The position numbers and the translations under genes were made by a program. Shown piece after piece: positions 42,879-50,975 of a stretch of DNA of 64,000 nucleotides. Every line of letters begins with the position of its first letter. Position 1 is the stretch's first letter. The notes under the pieces were generated by a model that made no database searches, was not told the DNA's origin, and was given only the letters and a program-made list of their open reading frames with translations. The stretch is from Enterovibrio norvegicus_B (GTDB lineage Bacteria > Pseudomonadota > Gammaproteobacteria > Enterobacterales > Vibrionaceae): contig NZ_MDAG01000012.1 of assembly GCF_002876705.1 (NCBI RefSeq), forward strand, positions 62,001 to 126,000. Direction: 5' to 3'.

Positions 42879-42943
42879 AAAAAAAGCCCGTACGCAAATT
42901 GGCGTTACGGGCTTCAGAAGATCAAAACTTCTTAAGAAAAAGC
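42879..42943 (-). ncRNA. Putative small RNA B, 65 nt
   Basis: Minus strand: a perfect TATAAT at 42955-42950, probable start at G 42943, then GCTTTTTCTTAAGAAG, a small AGAAG/CTTCT hairpin, and a terminator GCCCGTA-ACGCCAATTTGCG-TACGGGC followed by seven T. It shares the 5' word GCTTTTTCTTA and the 65-nt length with element A about 420 bases away. Together they look like duplicated Hfq-type small RNAs; no target is proposed. No convincing -35 box is seen. Confidence 0.5.
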
Positions 42944-43146
42944 AGTGGCATTATATGTGACCTGTCGCTGTTGGATTTGTTCCCGCTGTCTTCGATTTTT
43001 TTCTCGAAAATGAGCATTTATTTTTTCTTTTAAACGAAAAATGCTTAGATAACAACAGGATAATTTTTGTGACTTTATTTTGAATTTGATTGCGGTCACG
43101 CCTCCAATTGTTTTTGGCTTGTTATTAATGCTAACGAGATGTAAAG

Positions 43147-43162
43147 TTAAACAGGTGTTTAA
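43147..43162. promoter_or_regulatory. PsrA-type operator upstream of psrA
   Basis: Perfect palindrome TTAAAC-AGGT-GTTTAA. Its core AAAC-N4-GTTT agrees with the PsrA box described in Pseudomonas and Shewanella (AAAC separated by a few bases from GTTT). It overlaps the expected psrA promoter/leader 16 bases before the start, suggesting autorepression relieved by long-chain acyl-CoA or fatty acid. Confidence 0.6.
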
Positions 43163-43177
43163 TACAGGTGAATGAAA

Positions 43178-43855
43178 ATGGCAGGGAAAGGCGAAACTAA
43201 GGGCAAAATCCTTGATGCGGCAGAACAGCTTTTTGCTGAGCATGGCTTCAAAGACACCTCGCTGCGTACTATCACAAGTAAAGCAGGTGTTAATTTGGCG
43301 TCTGTGAACTACCACTTTGGTGACAAAAAGTCTCTAGTTCGCGCTGTCCTCGAAAGATATTTAGAGCAGTTCATGCCTCAGTTAGAGAATGAGCTGAAAG
43401 CACTCCTCACTGAAGACAATGTCTCTATGGACGACGTCTTCGCTTGCACAAAAAAACCACTTCTTGAGCTTGATAAGTTTCGCCGTCATGGCGCGTCTGT
43501 GTTTATGCAACTTATCGGCAGAGGTTATACCGACGTGCAAGGTCACTTGAGGTGGTTCATTACAACCCGCTACAGCGGTGTTCTCTCTTTGTTTACTAAG
43601 GCTGTCTCAAAAGCCAACCCTACACTTAAACCAGAACACATTTTCTGGCGTTTGCACTTCACACTTGGTGCAGCAATTTTCACTATGGCGTCGAATGTGG
43701 CACTGAGTGAAATTGCGGAGAACGATTTTGGTCATACGGTCTCAATAGAAGAAATTTTAGACCGATTGATCCCTTATCTTGCTGCAGGTGTAGATGCTTC
43801 TGTAAGCAAAGAATTAATGCTAGTGCCGAGTGATTCATCACTGAGTGCGAGCTAA
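43178..43855 (+). CDS. psrA: TetR-family fatty-acid regulator, PsrA-like
   Basis: 225 residues from ATG 43178, preferred over ATG 43172 because AGGTG is 7 bases before it. TetR N-terminal HTH: ILDAAEQLFAEHGFKDTSLRTITSKAGVNLASVNYHFGDKKSL, nearly the Pseudomonas PsrA pattern; the C-terminal two-thirds is the ligand and dimer domain. PsrA proteins repress beta-oxidation genes such as fadE and respond to fatty acids or acyl-CoA. The fadE gene begins 51 bases downstream on the same strand, and a palindromic operator precedes psrA. The symbol is assigned by similarity and context; another TetR acyl-CoA regulator is possible. Confidence 0.82.
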   Translation: MAGKGETKGKILDAAEQLFAEHGFKDTSLRTITSKAGVNLASVNYHFGDKKSLVRAVLERYLEQFMPQLENELKALLTEDNVSMDDVFACTKKPLLELDKFRRHGASVFMQLIGRGYTDVQGHLRWFITTRYSGVLSLFTKAVSKANPTLKPEHIFWRLHFTLGAAIFTMASNVALSEIAENDFGHTVSIEEILDRLIPYLAAGVDASVSKELMLVPSDSSLSAS

Positions 43856-43906
43856 AGAATAATAAGAAAGTAAATTAACGTCTTACGAAACAAAAGGATC
43901 TGAATC

Positions 43907-46201
43907 ATGAGCTCTCAACCATCACTAAGAAGACGCTACCTCAGCGATCCGGCGTTTAAGTTTTTCAAAAAAGTCCTTCCTCCACTTTCCGAAACAGAGC
44001 GTGAAGCCATGGAAGCGGGGAGCGTTTGGTGGGATGGAGAACTGTTTGCAGGTAACCCTGATTGGCGCACACTGCTTCAATACCCGAAACCACGTCTTTC
44101 TGACGAAGAACAAGCGTTCGTTGATAATCAACTCGAAACGCTTCTAGAGATGCTGGATGATTTCGACATTGTTCAGCAGCGCAAAGATTTGCCGCCAGAA
44201 GTGTGGGCGTATCTGAAAAAAGAGAAGTTCTTCTCACTGATCATTTCAAAAGAATTTGGTGGTCTCGCGTTCTCGGCCTATGCGAATTCGACGATCGTCT
44301 CTAAGATCGCGACACGCAGTTTGAGTGCGGCAGTGACAGTGATGGTACCCAACTCGTTAGGCCCAGGTGAACTTCTGACTCACTATGGTACCGACGCGCA
44401 AAAAAACTACTGGTTGCCACGTCTAGCGAACGGCGAAGACGTGCCATGTTTTGCACTGACTGGCCCAGAAGCAGGCTCTGATGCGGGCTCTATCCCTGAT
44501 AAGGGTGTGGTTTGCATGGGCAAGTTTAATGGTGAAGATGTACTGGGTATCCGCTTGACGTGGAACAAACGTTACATCACGCTTGCGCCGGTTGCCACGG
44601 TTCTCGGTTTGGCATTCAAGCTTGACGATCCTGATGGTTTGATTGGCGACACTGAAAACCTCGGCATTACCTGCGCATTGATCCCCGCGGATCACGAAGG
44701 CGTTGAAATTGGTGAACGTCACAACCCACTCGGCTTGGCGTTCATGAATGGTCCTACACGTGGTGAAGATGTTTTCATCCCGATGGATTGGGTCATCGGT
44801 GGTCAAGACTACGTGGGCAAAGGCTGGCGCATGCTGGTGGAATGTCTGTCAGCAGGTCGTGGTATTTCTCTGCCGGCTCTTGGCACCGCTGTTGGTCATC
44901 TGGCAGCTCGCACAACAGGCGCATATTCGTACGTACGTAAGCAATTCGGCATGAACATCGGTAAGTTTGAAGGTGTAGCGGAAGCGCTAGGCCGTATCGG
45001 TGGGTATACCTACATGTTGGAAGCAGCCCGTACGCTGACGACTACCTCGCTAGATATGCATGAGAAACCAGGGATCGTGACAGCGATTGCTAAATATCAT
45101 ATGACAGAGCTGGCGCGAACGATTTTGAATGACTCAATGGATATCCATTCAGGTCGTGCTATTCAGCTTGGTCCTCTTAACTACATTGGCCATCACTACT
45201 TTGGTATGCCTGTGGCTATCACGGTGGAAGGGGCGAATATACTGACGCGTAACCTCATGATCTTTGGTCAAGGTGCGACACGCTGTCACCCTTATGTTCT
45301 TAAGGAAATGGAAGCGGCGGCGAACACTGACGATAACAAAGGCGCAGAAGAATTTGATGCCTTGCTGATCAAGCACATCAGTTTTGCTACGAAGAACGTC
45401 TTTAAGTCATTCGGGAATGCGTTTACACGCTCTCGCTTTATCCATTCGCCAGTGTCTGGTGAAACCGCTGACTACTACCGCCAATTGTCACGCATGAGCC
45501 GAGCGCTTGCAGTGACTGCGGATGTGTCAATGTTGACGTTAGGTGGTGAACTTAAACGTCGTGAGATGATTTCAGCGCGATTGGGCGATGTGTTGAGTAA
45601 CCTTTACTTGGCATCGGCTGTGCTTAAGCGTTTTGAAGATGAAGGTCGTCAGCAATCAGACCTTCCACTTGTCCATTACTCGCTCCAGCATTGTTTGAAC
45701 AAATGTGCGATTGCTTTTGATGGTGCATTCAATAATTTCCCACGTAAAGGCGTTGGCTCTTCTCTACGTGCGCTGCTGTTCCCATTGGGCATGCATTTCA
45801 AAGCACCTTCTGATGACGTTGCGGTAGAGATTGCGAACTTATTGATGACACCTGGCGCGCACCGCGAGCGACTCACGCACCTTTGCTATGTCGGCAACAA
45901 GGAAACAGATCCTGTTGCAATCATGGAGCGTGCGTTTGAAGCCATGCAATCAATCCGACCGATTGAGAAGAAAATGGCCGTCGCCGCGAAGAATGGTCAA
46001 ATTGCGAGAAAAGGCCCGCTAGCAGATCGTCTTGCCCAAGCCCTTGAGCAAAACGTGCTGACGGAAGATGAGATTGAGCAAGTGAAAAAGGCTGACGCAC
46101 TGCGTTCTAAAGCCATTCAAGTTGATAACTTTGACCCGTCTTGGTTTGCACCAGCAGACACTGCATCTGCAGGAAAAGGGAAAAAAGGTAAGGCTGCGTA
46201 A
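43907..46201 (+). CDS. fadE: Acyl-CoA dehydrogenase FadE
   Basis: First dehydrogenation step of fatty-acid beta-oxidation, FAD-dependent. 764 residues, much longer than ordinary acyl-CoA dehydrogenases and in the FadE class (with a C-terminal DUF1974-like extension). Motifs: CFALTGPEAGSDAGSIPD near residue 180, NGPTRGEDVFIPMDWVIGG near 283, AGRGISLPALGTA near 320, and GHHYFGMPVAITVEGANILTRNLMIFGQGA near 425-455. AAAGGATC precedes the ATG. The C-terminal tail GKGKKGKAA is lysine-rich and probably disordered. Likely co-transcribed with psrA; ends in a strong terminator. Confidence 0.96.
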   Translation: MSSQPSLRRRYLSDPAFKFFKKVLPPLSETEREAMEAGSVWWDGELFAGNPDWRTLLQYPKPRLSDEEQAFVDNQLETLLEMLDDFDIVQQRKDLPPEVWAYLKKEKFFSLIISKEFGGLAFSAYANSTIVSKIATRSLSAAVTVMVPNSLGPGELLTHYGTDAQKNYWLPRLANGEDVPCFALTGPEAGSDAGSIPDKGVVCMGKFNGEDVLGIRLTWNKRYITLAPVATVLGLAFKLDDPDGLIGDTENLGITCALIPADHEGVEIGERHNPLGLAFMNGPTRGEDVFIPMDWVIGGQDYVGKGWRMLVECLSAGRGISLPALGTAVGHLAARTTGAYSYVRKQFGMNIGKFEGVAEALGRIGGYTYMLEAARTLTTTSLDMHEKPGIVTAIAKYHMTELARTILNDSMDIHSGRAIQLGPLNYIGHHYFGMPVAITVEGANILTRNLMIFGQGATRCHPYVLKEMEAAANTDDNKGAEEFDALLIKHISFATKNVFKSFGNAFTRSRFIHSPVSGETADYYRQLSRMSRALAVTADVSMLTLGGELKRREMISARLGDVLSNLYLASAVLKRFEDEGRQQSDLPLVHYSLQHCLNKCAIAFDGAFNNFPRKGVGSSLRALLFPLGMHFKAPSDDVAVEIANLLMTPGAHRERLTHLCYVGNKETDPVAIMERAFEAMQSIRPIEKKMAVAAKNGQIARKGPLADRLAQALEQNVLTEDEIEQVKKADALRSKAIQVDNFDPSWFAPADTASAGKGKKGKAA

Positions 46202-46217
46202 TTCAATCTCTTACTTT

Positions 46218-46244
46218 AAAAACGCCGCATTTGCGGCGTTTTTT
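46218..46244 (+). terminator. Terminator after fadE
   Basis: AAAACGCCGC/GCGGCGTTTT with loop ATTT, continuing into T residues; 17 bases after the fadE stop. Confidence 0.9.
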
Positions 46245-46354
46245 GTAGCTAACACCTCCAACCACTGCCTCAAACCCACCTTTTACAACAAAATTGAGTG
46301 CCAAAACAAGATGAAGTATTTATCCTAAGCCCAACTTTGTAAGGAAGGTTGAAT

Positions 46355-47557
46355 ATGATCATCAAACCGAAAATTCGCGGATTTATCTGTACGACGACGC
46401 ATCCAAAAGGCTGTGAAGCTAACGTTAAAGAGCAAATCGAATACACCAAAGCCCAAGGTCCTATCGCAAACGCACCGAAGCGTGTGCTGGTAATTGGTTC
46501 ATCAAGCGGCTACGGCATGTCATCGCGCATCGCTGCGGCGTTTGGCGGCGGTGCGGCGACCATCGGTGTCTTCTTTGAAAAACCAGGGACTGAGAAGAAG
46601 CCTGGTACAGCGGGTTGGTACAACACTGCTGCATTCGACAAATTTGCAAAAGAAGAAGGTCTCTACAGCAAGAGCTTGAACGGTGATGCTTTCTCTGATG
46701 AAGCAAAACGCAAAGCGATTGAACTGATTAAAGAAGATTTGGGCCAAATCGACATGGTGGTTTACTCGTTGGCATCGCCAGTGCGTAAATTGCCTAAAAC
46801 CGGTGAAGTGGTACGTTCGTCTCTGAAACCGATTGGTGAGACGTACACATCAACAGCGGTTGATACGAATAAAGACGAAATTATCCAAGCAAGCGTAGAG
46901 CCTGCAACCCAAGAAGAAATCAAAGACACCATTACCGTTATGGGTGGCGAAGATTGGGAATTGTGGATGCAAGCCTTGTCTGATGCAGATGCATTGGCTG
47001 ACGGCTGTAAAACAGTGGCATACAGCTATATCGGTACTGAACTAACGTGGCCTATCTACTGGGACGGTGCGCTAGGCCGTGCGAAGATGGATCTGGACCG
47101 TGCAGCATCAGCATTAAATGACAAATTGTCTACCACAGGTGGCAGCGCGAATGTGGCCGTACTGAAAAGTGTTGTCACACAAGCGAGCTCAGCAATCCCA
47201 GTTATGCCTCTCTATATAGCGATGGTGTTTAAGAAGATGCGTGAGCAGGGCGTTCACGAAGGCTGTATGGAACAAATCTACCGTATGTTCAGCCAGCGTC
47301 TCTATAAAGAAGATGGCACAGCGCCTGACGTGGACGATAAGAACCGTCTACGTTTGGATGACTGGGAACTGCGCGATGACATTCAACAGCATTGTCGTGA
47401 TCTATGGCCTCAAATTACGTCAGAGAACTTGAAAGAACTGACGGATTACGCTGAGTACAAAGAAGAGTTCCTGAAATTGTTCGGTTTTGGTGTCGTAGGC
47501 GTAGATTATGACGCAGATGTAAACACAGAAATCGACTTCGACGTTCAAGCTATTTAA
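46355..47557 (+). CDS. fabV: Trans-2-enoyl-ACP reductase FabV
   Basis: NADH-dependent last step of fatty-acid elongation, the triclosan-insensitive alternative to FabI first described in Vibrio cholerae. 400 residues from ATG 46355, set by AAGGAAGG 6 bases upstream. Motifs: VLVIGSSSGYGMSSRIAAAFGGGA (NAD-binding) near residues 48-71, DMVVYSLASPVRKLP near 133-147, and the enlarged-SDR active site Tyr-x8-Lys in IYWDGALGRAK near 230-240. Independently transcribed after the fadE terminator. No FabI-like gene lies in this window. Confidence 0.97.
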   Translation: MIIKPKIRGFICTTTHPKGCEANVKEQIEYTKAQGPIANAPKRVLVIGSSSGYGMSSRIAAAFGGGAATIGVFFEKPGTEKKPGTAGWYNTAAFDKFAKEEGLYSKSLNGDAFSDEAKRKAIELIKEDLGQIDMVVYSLASPVRKLPKTGEVVRSSLKPIGETYTSTAVDTNKDEIIQASVEPATQEEIKDTITVMGGEDWELWMQALSDADALADGCKTVAYSYIGTELTWPIYWDGALGRAKMDLDRAASALNDKLSTTGGSANVAVLKSVVTQASSAIPVMPLYIAMVFKKMREQGVHEGCMEQIYRMFSQRLYKEDGTAPDVDDKNRLRLDDWELRDDIQQHCRDLWPQITSENLKELTDYAEYKEEFLKLFGFGVVGVDYDADVNTEIDFDVQAI

Positions 47558-47576
47558 GTTTTTCCGTCTCTAAAAT

Positions 47577-47610
47577 GAAAAAAGCCAGTCACTATGTGCT
47601 GGCTTTTTTG
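47577..47610 (+). terminator. Terminator after fabV
   Basis: AAAAAAGCCAG/CTGGCTTTTTT arms around a TCACTATGTG loop, 20 bases after the fabV stop. Confidence 0.9.
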
Positions 47611-47746
47611 TTTTTGAAACAACCCTGCTAGATAGTTTTTGATGAAAATTTCCAGTCAAAATTGCTAAAAGTTTGATCAATGTGGCTGATATTTATCATA
47701 TTTGGTTGATAAAGAAGCAAACGAACAAAAACGACATAATTAATGC

Positions 47747-47774
47747 GTGACAGCCTCAAAAAGTTAGGTAGAAT
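47747..47774 (+). promoter_or_regulatory. Promoter of the tRNA operon
   Basis: GTGACA (47747-47752), 16-base spacer, TAGAAT (47769-47774), then a GC-rich discriminator GCGGCCC, the pattern of stringently controlled stable-RNA promoters. It lies about 60 bases before tRNA-Cys. Confidence 0.65.
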
Positions 47775-47840
47775 GCGGCCCATACCAACGAGGAAGACAA
47801 CTTCTAAGTGAGTATGAACCCCTCGGGGTTGGGAAACAAA

Positions 47841-47914
47841 GGCGCGTTGGCAGAGTGGCTATGCAGCGGATTGCAAATCCGTGTACCTCGGTTCGACTCC
47901 GGGACGCGCCTCCA
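47841..47914 (+). tRNA. tRNA-Cys(GCA)
   Basis: 74 nt, GGCGCGT acceptor arm paired with ACGCGCC, encoded 3' TCCA end, anticodon GCA at 47873-47875 in loop ATTGCAAAT, GGTTCGACTCC T-arm. It matches the E. coli tRNA-Cys pattern closely. Confidence 0.97.
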
Positions 47915-47917
47915 TTT

Positions 47918-47993
47918 GCGACACTAGCTCAGCTGGTAGAGCGCAACCTTGCCAAGGTTGAGGTCACGAGTTCGAACCTCGTGTGTCGCTCCA
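47918..47993 (+). tRNA. tRNA-Gly(GCC), copy 1
   Basis: 76 nt, GCGACAC acceptor with GTGTCGC and encoded CCA; anticodon GCC in the CTTGCCAAG stem-loop; GAGTTCGAACCTC T-arm. It follows tRNA-Cys after three bases. Confidence 0.97.
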
Positions 47994-48075
47994 AATTTTT
48001 GTTCTTGATGTTGTCAGGAATGAAGCCATGTTAGACATGGTAAAGCCTACGCCGTGCTTTGAACGGTTAATCGGA

Positions 48076-48152
<77 letters not shown>

Positions 48153-48186
48153 CATTATGTTATTCGACGTTACGTCGTGTGACTAT

Positions 48187-48262
48187 GCGACACTAGCTCA
48201 GCTGGTAGAGCGCAACCTTGCCAAGGTTGAGGTCACGAGTTCGAACCTCGTGTGTCGCTCCA
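48187..48262 (+). tRNA. tRNA-Gly(GCC), copy 2
   Basis: 76 nt, identical in sequence to the copy at 47918-47993 including the CCA end, so a recent duplication or gene conversion. Confidence 0.97.
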
Positions 48263-48319
48263 AACACTTCTCTTCGGAGAAACAATTTCCGATTCGTCGG
48301 AAATGCAACACGCAAGAAG

Positions 48320-48381
48320 CCCTTGCCAAGGTTGAGGTCACGCCTAAGCCTTGAAGATCGGGAACCTCGTGTGTCGCTACA
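48320..48381 (+). pseudogene. Broken tRNA-Gly remnant
   Basis: CCTTGCCAAGGTTGAGGTCACG (48321-48342) and GAACCTCGTGTGTCGCT (48362-48378) are exact pieces of the 3' half of the neighbouring tRNA-Gly, but the acceptor and D-arm half is missing and 19 foreign bases replace AGTTC in the T loop. The terminal CCA has become ACA. It cannot fold as tRNA; it is a decayed third copy or recombination scar. Confidence 0.85.
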
Positions 48382-48464
48382 AACATTGACTTTCATTTTG
48401 ATGAAAGTAAGTATGCAGAAATGCATGCGACGATGGTGCCTATCATCGCAATAAAGAATTGCGT

Positions 48465-48551
48465 GCCCTGGTGGTGGAATTGGTAGACACAAGGGATTTA
48501 AAATCCCTCGACGTTCGCGTTGTGCCGGTTCAAGTCCGGCCCGGGGCACCA
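48465..48551 (+). tRNA. tRNA-Leu(UAA)
   Basis: 87 nt with the long variable arm of type II tRNAs (TCGACGTTCGCGTTGTG region). Anticodon TAA at 48499-48501 in loop TTTAAAA; GGTTCAAGTCC T-arm; acceptor GCCCTGG/CCGGGGC with encoded ACCA. Confidence 0.96.
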
Positions 48552-48557
48552 TCTATA

Positions 48558-48595
48558 ACGACGGCTCACAAGCTTGCTTGTGGGCCGTTTTTATT
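48558..48595 (+). terminator. Terminator of the tRNA operon
   Basis: ACGGCTCACAAG/CTTGTGGGCCGT arms (one G-T pair) and loop CTTG, followed by TTTTATTTT; it begins seven bases after tRNA-Leu. Confidence 0.88.
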
Positions 48596-49745
48596 TTCCG
48601 CGCTCTACATTCTCATCCATGGTCTTTGACCTTTACGCCTTGTTGCGTTTCAAGACCAGCATCAGTGCTTCTTACAAAACGCTCACCTGAAACCCTCGTA
48701 CTCTTTTTTAAAAGCCGTATATAGCGTCCTAGATATTACTCTGAGAGGCATTCTTTCTATTCCATCGTAATGGAACTGTGTATCTCGTATCGCTAGACGT
48801 TGCTACATGTCGTTATAGCGAGAGAGTGATGTGGTTTTACTTTAAGGGACTGTTGTAAGCCGTTTTGTGTTTATCTTGAGTTTTCTTCCCTTGTCTTCTT
48901 GGCGCACAATGAAGACCCTCGTGATTGAATATTCGGTGTACCGATCGTGGTGTTGATAAACATATAGCGAAAGATTCACTGAGAGGTGAGCTGAATTGGT
49001 GTTAAAGATGCTTTCTCTCGGCTTAAGCAACACTGACATATTTTTGATGGAGAGCAGCAATGCTTTCCTCCTGCAGATCAATTTACACTGTCGCTCCTTC
49101 TACTTTTTTGTCGCTTTCGATTTGAGCCATAGTGAAAAATAGTGCGAGGGAGAGCGGAGGATCGTGTTTTATGATCGCTTAGGATCCTTTTTTCGATCAT
49201 GTGATAGGTAAGAAAGGATCCTTATTCATTGATCATTGAAGTCGACATTCATTGAGAGAGATGCAGGGAATTTTAACAAATAGATCTGAATATAAGATCG
49301 TTCATTACGCTGACCTAGGTAAGGTAAATTAAAACGGTTATTCAAAGACAGCAGATATTTATAAGGCTGCGCTGCACCCTTGGTGCTGCAGTTGTGCTGC
49401 ATCAGGGCTCTACGAGACTGTATGATAGAACACGCTGTGTAGGTTGGGTTAGTGAGGGGAAATAAGCTGATATTCTGCGTAAAGGATCCTTGGATTCAGC
49501 ATCGAAACTGATACGAATATTAATTGGAATTCGAATGATAAGGAAAAAATGATCGCAATGAATAATGGCAGACGATCTTTATCTTCGATCTTCGTTTTTG
49601 ATAAACTAGTTATAAAAGTGAAATAATATTTAACAGATATGTGGCATTAAAGAGAATGTTTGTTATCCTTTGACAGGATGGTGTATTTATTAGCCACCTT
49701 CGTAAACTAAAACGTTATCTAAAACGCGGTTGAGAGCCAGTAATT
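48596..49745. other. 1.15-kb gene-free region with GATC-dense segment
   Basis: No convincing protein gene; a 79-codon minus-strand frame at 48842-49081 has no family resemblance. From 49076 to 49590 there are 13 GATC sites, eight of them within 49160-49299. The palindrome AGGATCCT occurs at 49181-49188, 49215-49222 and 49483-49490, the last two extended to AAGGATCCTT. Near 49364-49405 the word GCTGC or its complement recurs around TGCACCCTTGGTGCTGCA. The right end must carry the RidA gene promoter. Confidence 0.6.
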
Positions 49746-50210
49746 ATGGATGCAGAAACAATTGTCATGGAATCTGGTGTGGTATTGCCAAAGTTAACCA
49801 ATCCGACTGGAGATTTAGGACACGGTTTTCAAACCGGAAATTTACTGTTTATTTCATATAAAGGACCTCACTCCACAACGGGAAAAGTAGGTCAGAATAT
49901 TTCTGTTGAAGATGCTTATGAGTACTCGAGAGAGATTGGCTTATACTTGTTGTCGGCTATTCAGCATGATTTAGGATCATTAAATAACGTCGCTCGCGTT
50001 GTTAAAGTGATAGGTCTGGTTAACAGTGACCCATCATTTATTAACCACCCTAAAGTCATTGAAGGCTGTTCAGATCTTTTTGATGAAATATTCGGTGAAA
50101 CTGAAAAAGACTCGCGTATTGCTGTGGGGGTGAGTTCGTTACCTGACAATATGCCGGTAGAGATTGAAGCCGTTTTTGAAGTTCGAACGCCGTGTAAAAT
50201 AGCGTCTTAA
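49746..50210 (+). CDS. RidA/YjgF-family protein
   Basis: 154-residue small cytoplasmic protein of the RidA (YjgF/UK114) superfamily, longer than classic RidA (about 128). N-terminal GVVLPKLTNPTGDLGHGFQTGNLLFISYKGP, the central ARVVKVIGLVNSDPSF and the C-terminal RIAVGVSSLPDNMPVEIEAVFEV with the conserved Arg and Glu match the family. Classical RidA deaminates reactive enamine/imine intermediates made by PLP enzymes; this subgroup is uncharacterised. Downstream, separated by about 765 bases, are PLP-dependent norspermidine enzymes, so quenching their by-products is a possible but untested link. A long AT-rich region precedes it. Confidence 0.85.
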   Translation: MDAETIVMESGVVLPKLTNPTGDLGHGFQTGNLLFISYKGPHSTTGKVGQNISVEDAYEYSREIGLYLLSAIQHDLGSLNNVARVVKVIGLVNSDPSFINHPKVIEGCSDLFDEIFGETEKDSRIAVGVSSLPDNMPVEIEAVFEVRTPCKIAS

Positions 50211-50975
50211 TATCTGTCCTTCCTTTTTGCTGTGTGTATCTGACTTCTCAGATGCAAAGACGGCTGCGCCCTGCATTTCTCGTATCTCGCTTTCCTATCC
50301 TCATAAATAATATATTTAACAGTATGTTAAACCCACTTTGAGCATTAACCATATAAATATAGTGGTTTAATGTCCAAATAGGCAAGGCTGCATACGTTTT
50401 AAGGCTGTTAAAACCCCACAACAAAATTGAGTGTTATTTTTTATCAATTGGTTAAAGAATTTTCTTGTGTTCGAAAATCACGCTGTGTTACCTTTCGCAA
50501 CAATCTCGAACATCAGTTTTTCGGGGCACACGTGACAATCTGTAAATTCACAGAATGTTGCAAGTAGGTACTGGAGGTTTCACTCCAGTAGAAGGGCATT
50601 GATAGAGCTGTCCGGCCGAGAGGTTAGGGGCATATTGAGGAACCCAACAGTGATTAAGTTATCCACTCACTTCGCTTTCGTTCTACCACATTCCAGTATT
50701 ATTACTGAGCCTTGATCATCCCGATCAATTGAGGCTTTAATCTCGCGTTGACCAAACATATGAATGTATTTATGTGCTTAGCTGCGTGCGTTTTCTTTGC
50801 CTCTACCACACGTTTGCCTCCGCGTCGTGAACGATCACGCGCATAGGTTAATGCTCTTCAATAAAAGAGCGTGTGTTTCATTTGACACTTTTATCTCCAA
50901 GAACTCAGCGTTCATGCCATTTAGGTTGGTCGTTCGAGGAAGATGTTCTTGAAGAAGTCGGATGATAAGACAAGG
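50211..50975. other. 765-bp leader and promoter region of the norspermidine operon, with hairpins
   Basis: No gene. Contains a perfect hairpin TACTGGAG-GTTTCA-CTCCAGTA at 50569-50590, followed by a GC-richer stretch GCTGTCCGGCCGAGAGGTTAGGGG around 50607-50630. There is also a hairpin with inner arms TTGATC/GATCAA (50712-50717, 50723-50728) and outer AGCC/GGCT. The length and local structure are more than a simple promoter needs and could be a structured leader. Confidence 0.45.

Larger units (their letters stand above)
42401..43177. other. 777-bp interval holding two minus-strand small-RNA candidates
   Basis: No convincing protein gene. It contains two similar minus-strand elements, each ending in a terminator (42461-42525 and 42879-42943). 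The intervening 42530-42878 stretch has purine-rich 42784-42856 and pyrimidine-rich 42655-42680 segments. The psrA promoter and operator lie at the right end. Confidence 0.5.

Noticed and set aside
48842..49081. 79-codon minus-strand frame after the tRNA operon
   Set aside because: No ribosome site, no family resemblance and in a repeat- and AT-rich spacer.
49076..49600. Replication origin (oriC or second-chromosome origin)
   Set aside because: GATC-rich with 13-mer-like units, but no DnaA-box cluster and no gidA/mioC, parAB or rctB neighbours; kept only as a GATC-cluster finding.
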